From Ralstonia thomasii (GTDB lineage Bacteria; Pseudomonadota; Gammaproteobacteria; Burkholderiales; Burkholderiaceae), in NCBI RefSeq assembly GCF_958405895.1, contig NZ_CATZAR010000001.1: DNA of 64,000 nt; one strand, given 5' to 3'. Position numbers and translations under genes: made by a program. Numbering within the stretch: the first letter of the stretch is position 1; the number at the start of each line of letters is the position of its first letter. The notes below the pieces were generated by a model. The model made no database searches, was not told the DNA's origin, and saw nothing but the letters and a program-made list of their open reading frames with translations. Shown here piece by piece: positions 63,475 to 64,000 of the stretch.

Positions 63475-64000
63475 TCAGCCGGCGGCAGATTGCAGCGCCT
63501 GCGCACGCGCGGCGCACATCTCGACAAGGCGATCCCGCAGCGCACGCCCCGCGCTGTCGAGGTCGGGCCGCGCAAACAGCGCCAGCTCCAGCCCGCCGAT
63601 CTCCGGAAAACCATCCGCAGCCCCGAGCACGCGATGCCCGGCCTGCACGGTGCTGGCCGGCAGCAGGCTCACGCCCAGCCCCGCGCTGACGGCAGCACAC
63701 AGGCTCGCCAGGCTCGGGCTTGAATATGTGATGCGCCACGGCTGGCCGATCGATTCCAGCGCATGCAGCATCTCCTGCCGATACAGGGCGCCCACCGGAA
63801 ACACCACCAGCGGCAATGAAGGTTGCGATGGCCCGAGCGGCAGCGTGTGCGGCCGCTCGGCGCTGTCGATCCAGCAAACTGGCTCAGCCCAGCGCGCATG
63901 GCAGTCACTGTCGGTCCCCCATTGCTTGACGAGCAGCATGTCGAGGTCGCCATTGCGATACAGACGCAGGAGGTGGTGGGATAGGCCGCTTTCCACCTCG
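63475..64000 (-). CDS. LysR-type regulator, C-terminal substrate-binding domain (cut by window end)
   Basis: The frame runs off the right edge, so the winged helix is outside the window. The visible 175 residues are a PBP2 domain: GDLDMLLVKQWGTDSDCHAR, then LPLVVFPVGALYRQEMLHAL, SSPSLASLCAAVSAGLGVSL and a C-terminal helix DSAGRALRDRLVEMC. This is the usual second half of LysR regulators. The target is unknown. Its position next to ahpCF does not by itself make it OxyR: the OxyR redox cysteine context is not seen. Confidence 0.85.
   Translation of the reverse strand, partial: EVESGLSHHLLRLYRNGDLDMLLVKQWGTDSDCHARWAEPVCWIDSAERPHTLPLGPSQPSLPLVVFPVGALYRQEMLHALESIGQPWRITYSSPSLASLCAAVSAGLGVSLLPASTVQAGHRVLGAADGFPEIGGLELALFARPDLDSAGRALRDRLVEMCAARAQALQSAAG

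Noticed and set aside
61799..63877. 692-codon minus-strand frame opposite ahpF
   Set aside because: Antisense shadow of ahpF with low-information sequence. It also runs through two other features.
63475..64000. OxyR
   Set aside because: It lies beside ahpCF, but the visible part does not show the OxyR redox-cysteine context, and the DNA-binding half is outside the window.

Overview
The window is GC-rich and gene-dense, with strong codon-position bias that produces long antisense shadow frames. The gene families (HxlR, GlxA, TauE, LysR-quinone reductase, Amn, GlgE-type trehalose/glucan genes, AhpC/AhpF) and the high-GC betaproteobacterial style suggest a Burkholderiaceae chromosome, most likely Ralstonia. 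That assignment is inference from protein content only.

Layout. 1-6 kb is an accessory patch: the tail of an HxlR regulator, a decayed DUF72 gene, two intact DJ-1/PfpI-type genes, an MTA/SAH nucleosidase-like gene, an LprI-like protein, two gene remnants whose 5' ends are missing back to back, an exported cytochrome c and a DUF1697 protein. 6-16 kb holds a glycine-zipper protein, a disulfide oxidoreductase-family flavoprotein, a ChaA-type antiporter, a spherulin-4/GH135-like exported hydrolase preceded by a cyclic-di-GMP-I riboswitch, a divergent LysR/quinone-reductase pair, TauE, a carboxymuconolactone-decarboxylase-like protein, a hydrolase and a thioesterase. 16.4-20.9 kb is a copper-handling operon (outer-membrane channel, multicopper oxidase, cupredoxin, CusF-like protein) without an RND pump. 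An AT-richer GT90 glycosyltransferase (21.3-22.3 kb) looks acquired.

22-39 kb is mixed: phytanoyl-CoA-type dioxygenase, DUF2141 protein, exported carotenoid-oxygenase-family protein, M20 peptidase with divergent LysR, AMP nucleosidase, an amino-acid ABC transporter lacking an ATPase gene, a diguanylate cyclase gene broken by one in-frame stop, a hotdog thioesterase, a sensor kinase, a methyltransferase, an amidohydrolase and an MFS transporter.

39.8-60.7 kb is a minus-strand cluster for trehalose and alpha-glucan interconversion: glgA, glgE, treS-maltokinase, glgB, then (after a large inverted repeat) glgX, treZ, malQ, treY. Many genes overlap by four bases. TreS-kinase makes maltose 1-phosphate from trehalose, GlgE polymerises it, GlgB branches it, GlgX and MalQ remodel it, and TreY/TreZ cut trehalose back out, while GlgA offers an ADP-glucose entry. 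GlgE has a roughly 500-residue N-terminal extension resembling a dead GH13 domain.

61-64 kb carries ahpC and ahpF on the plus strand, with a plausible OxyR-type promoter, and ends in a LysR gene cut by the window edge. No tRNA, rRNA, CRISPR array or insertion sequence was recognised.
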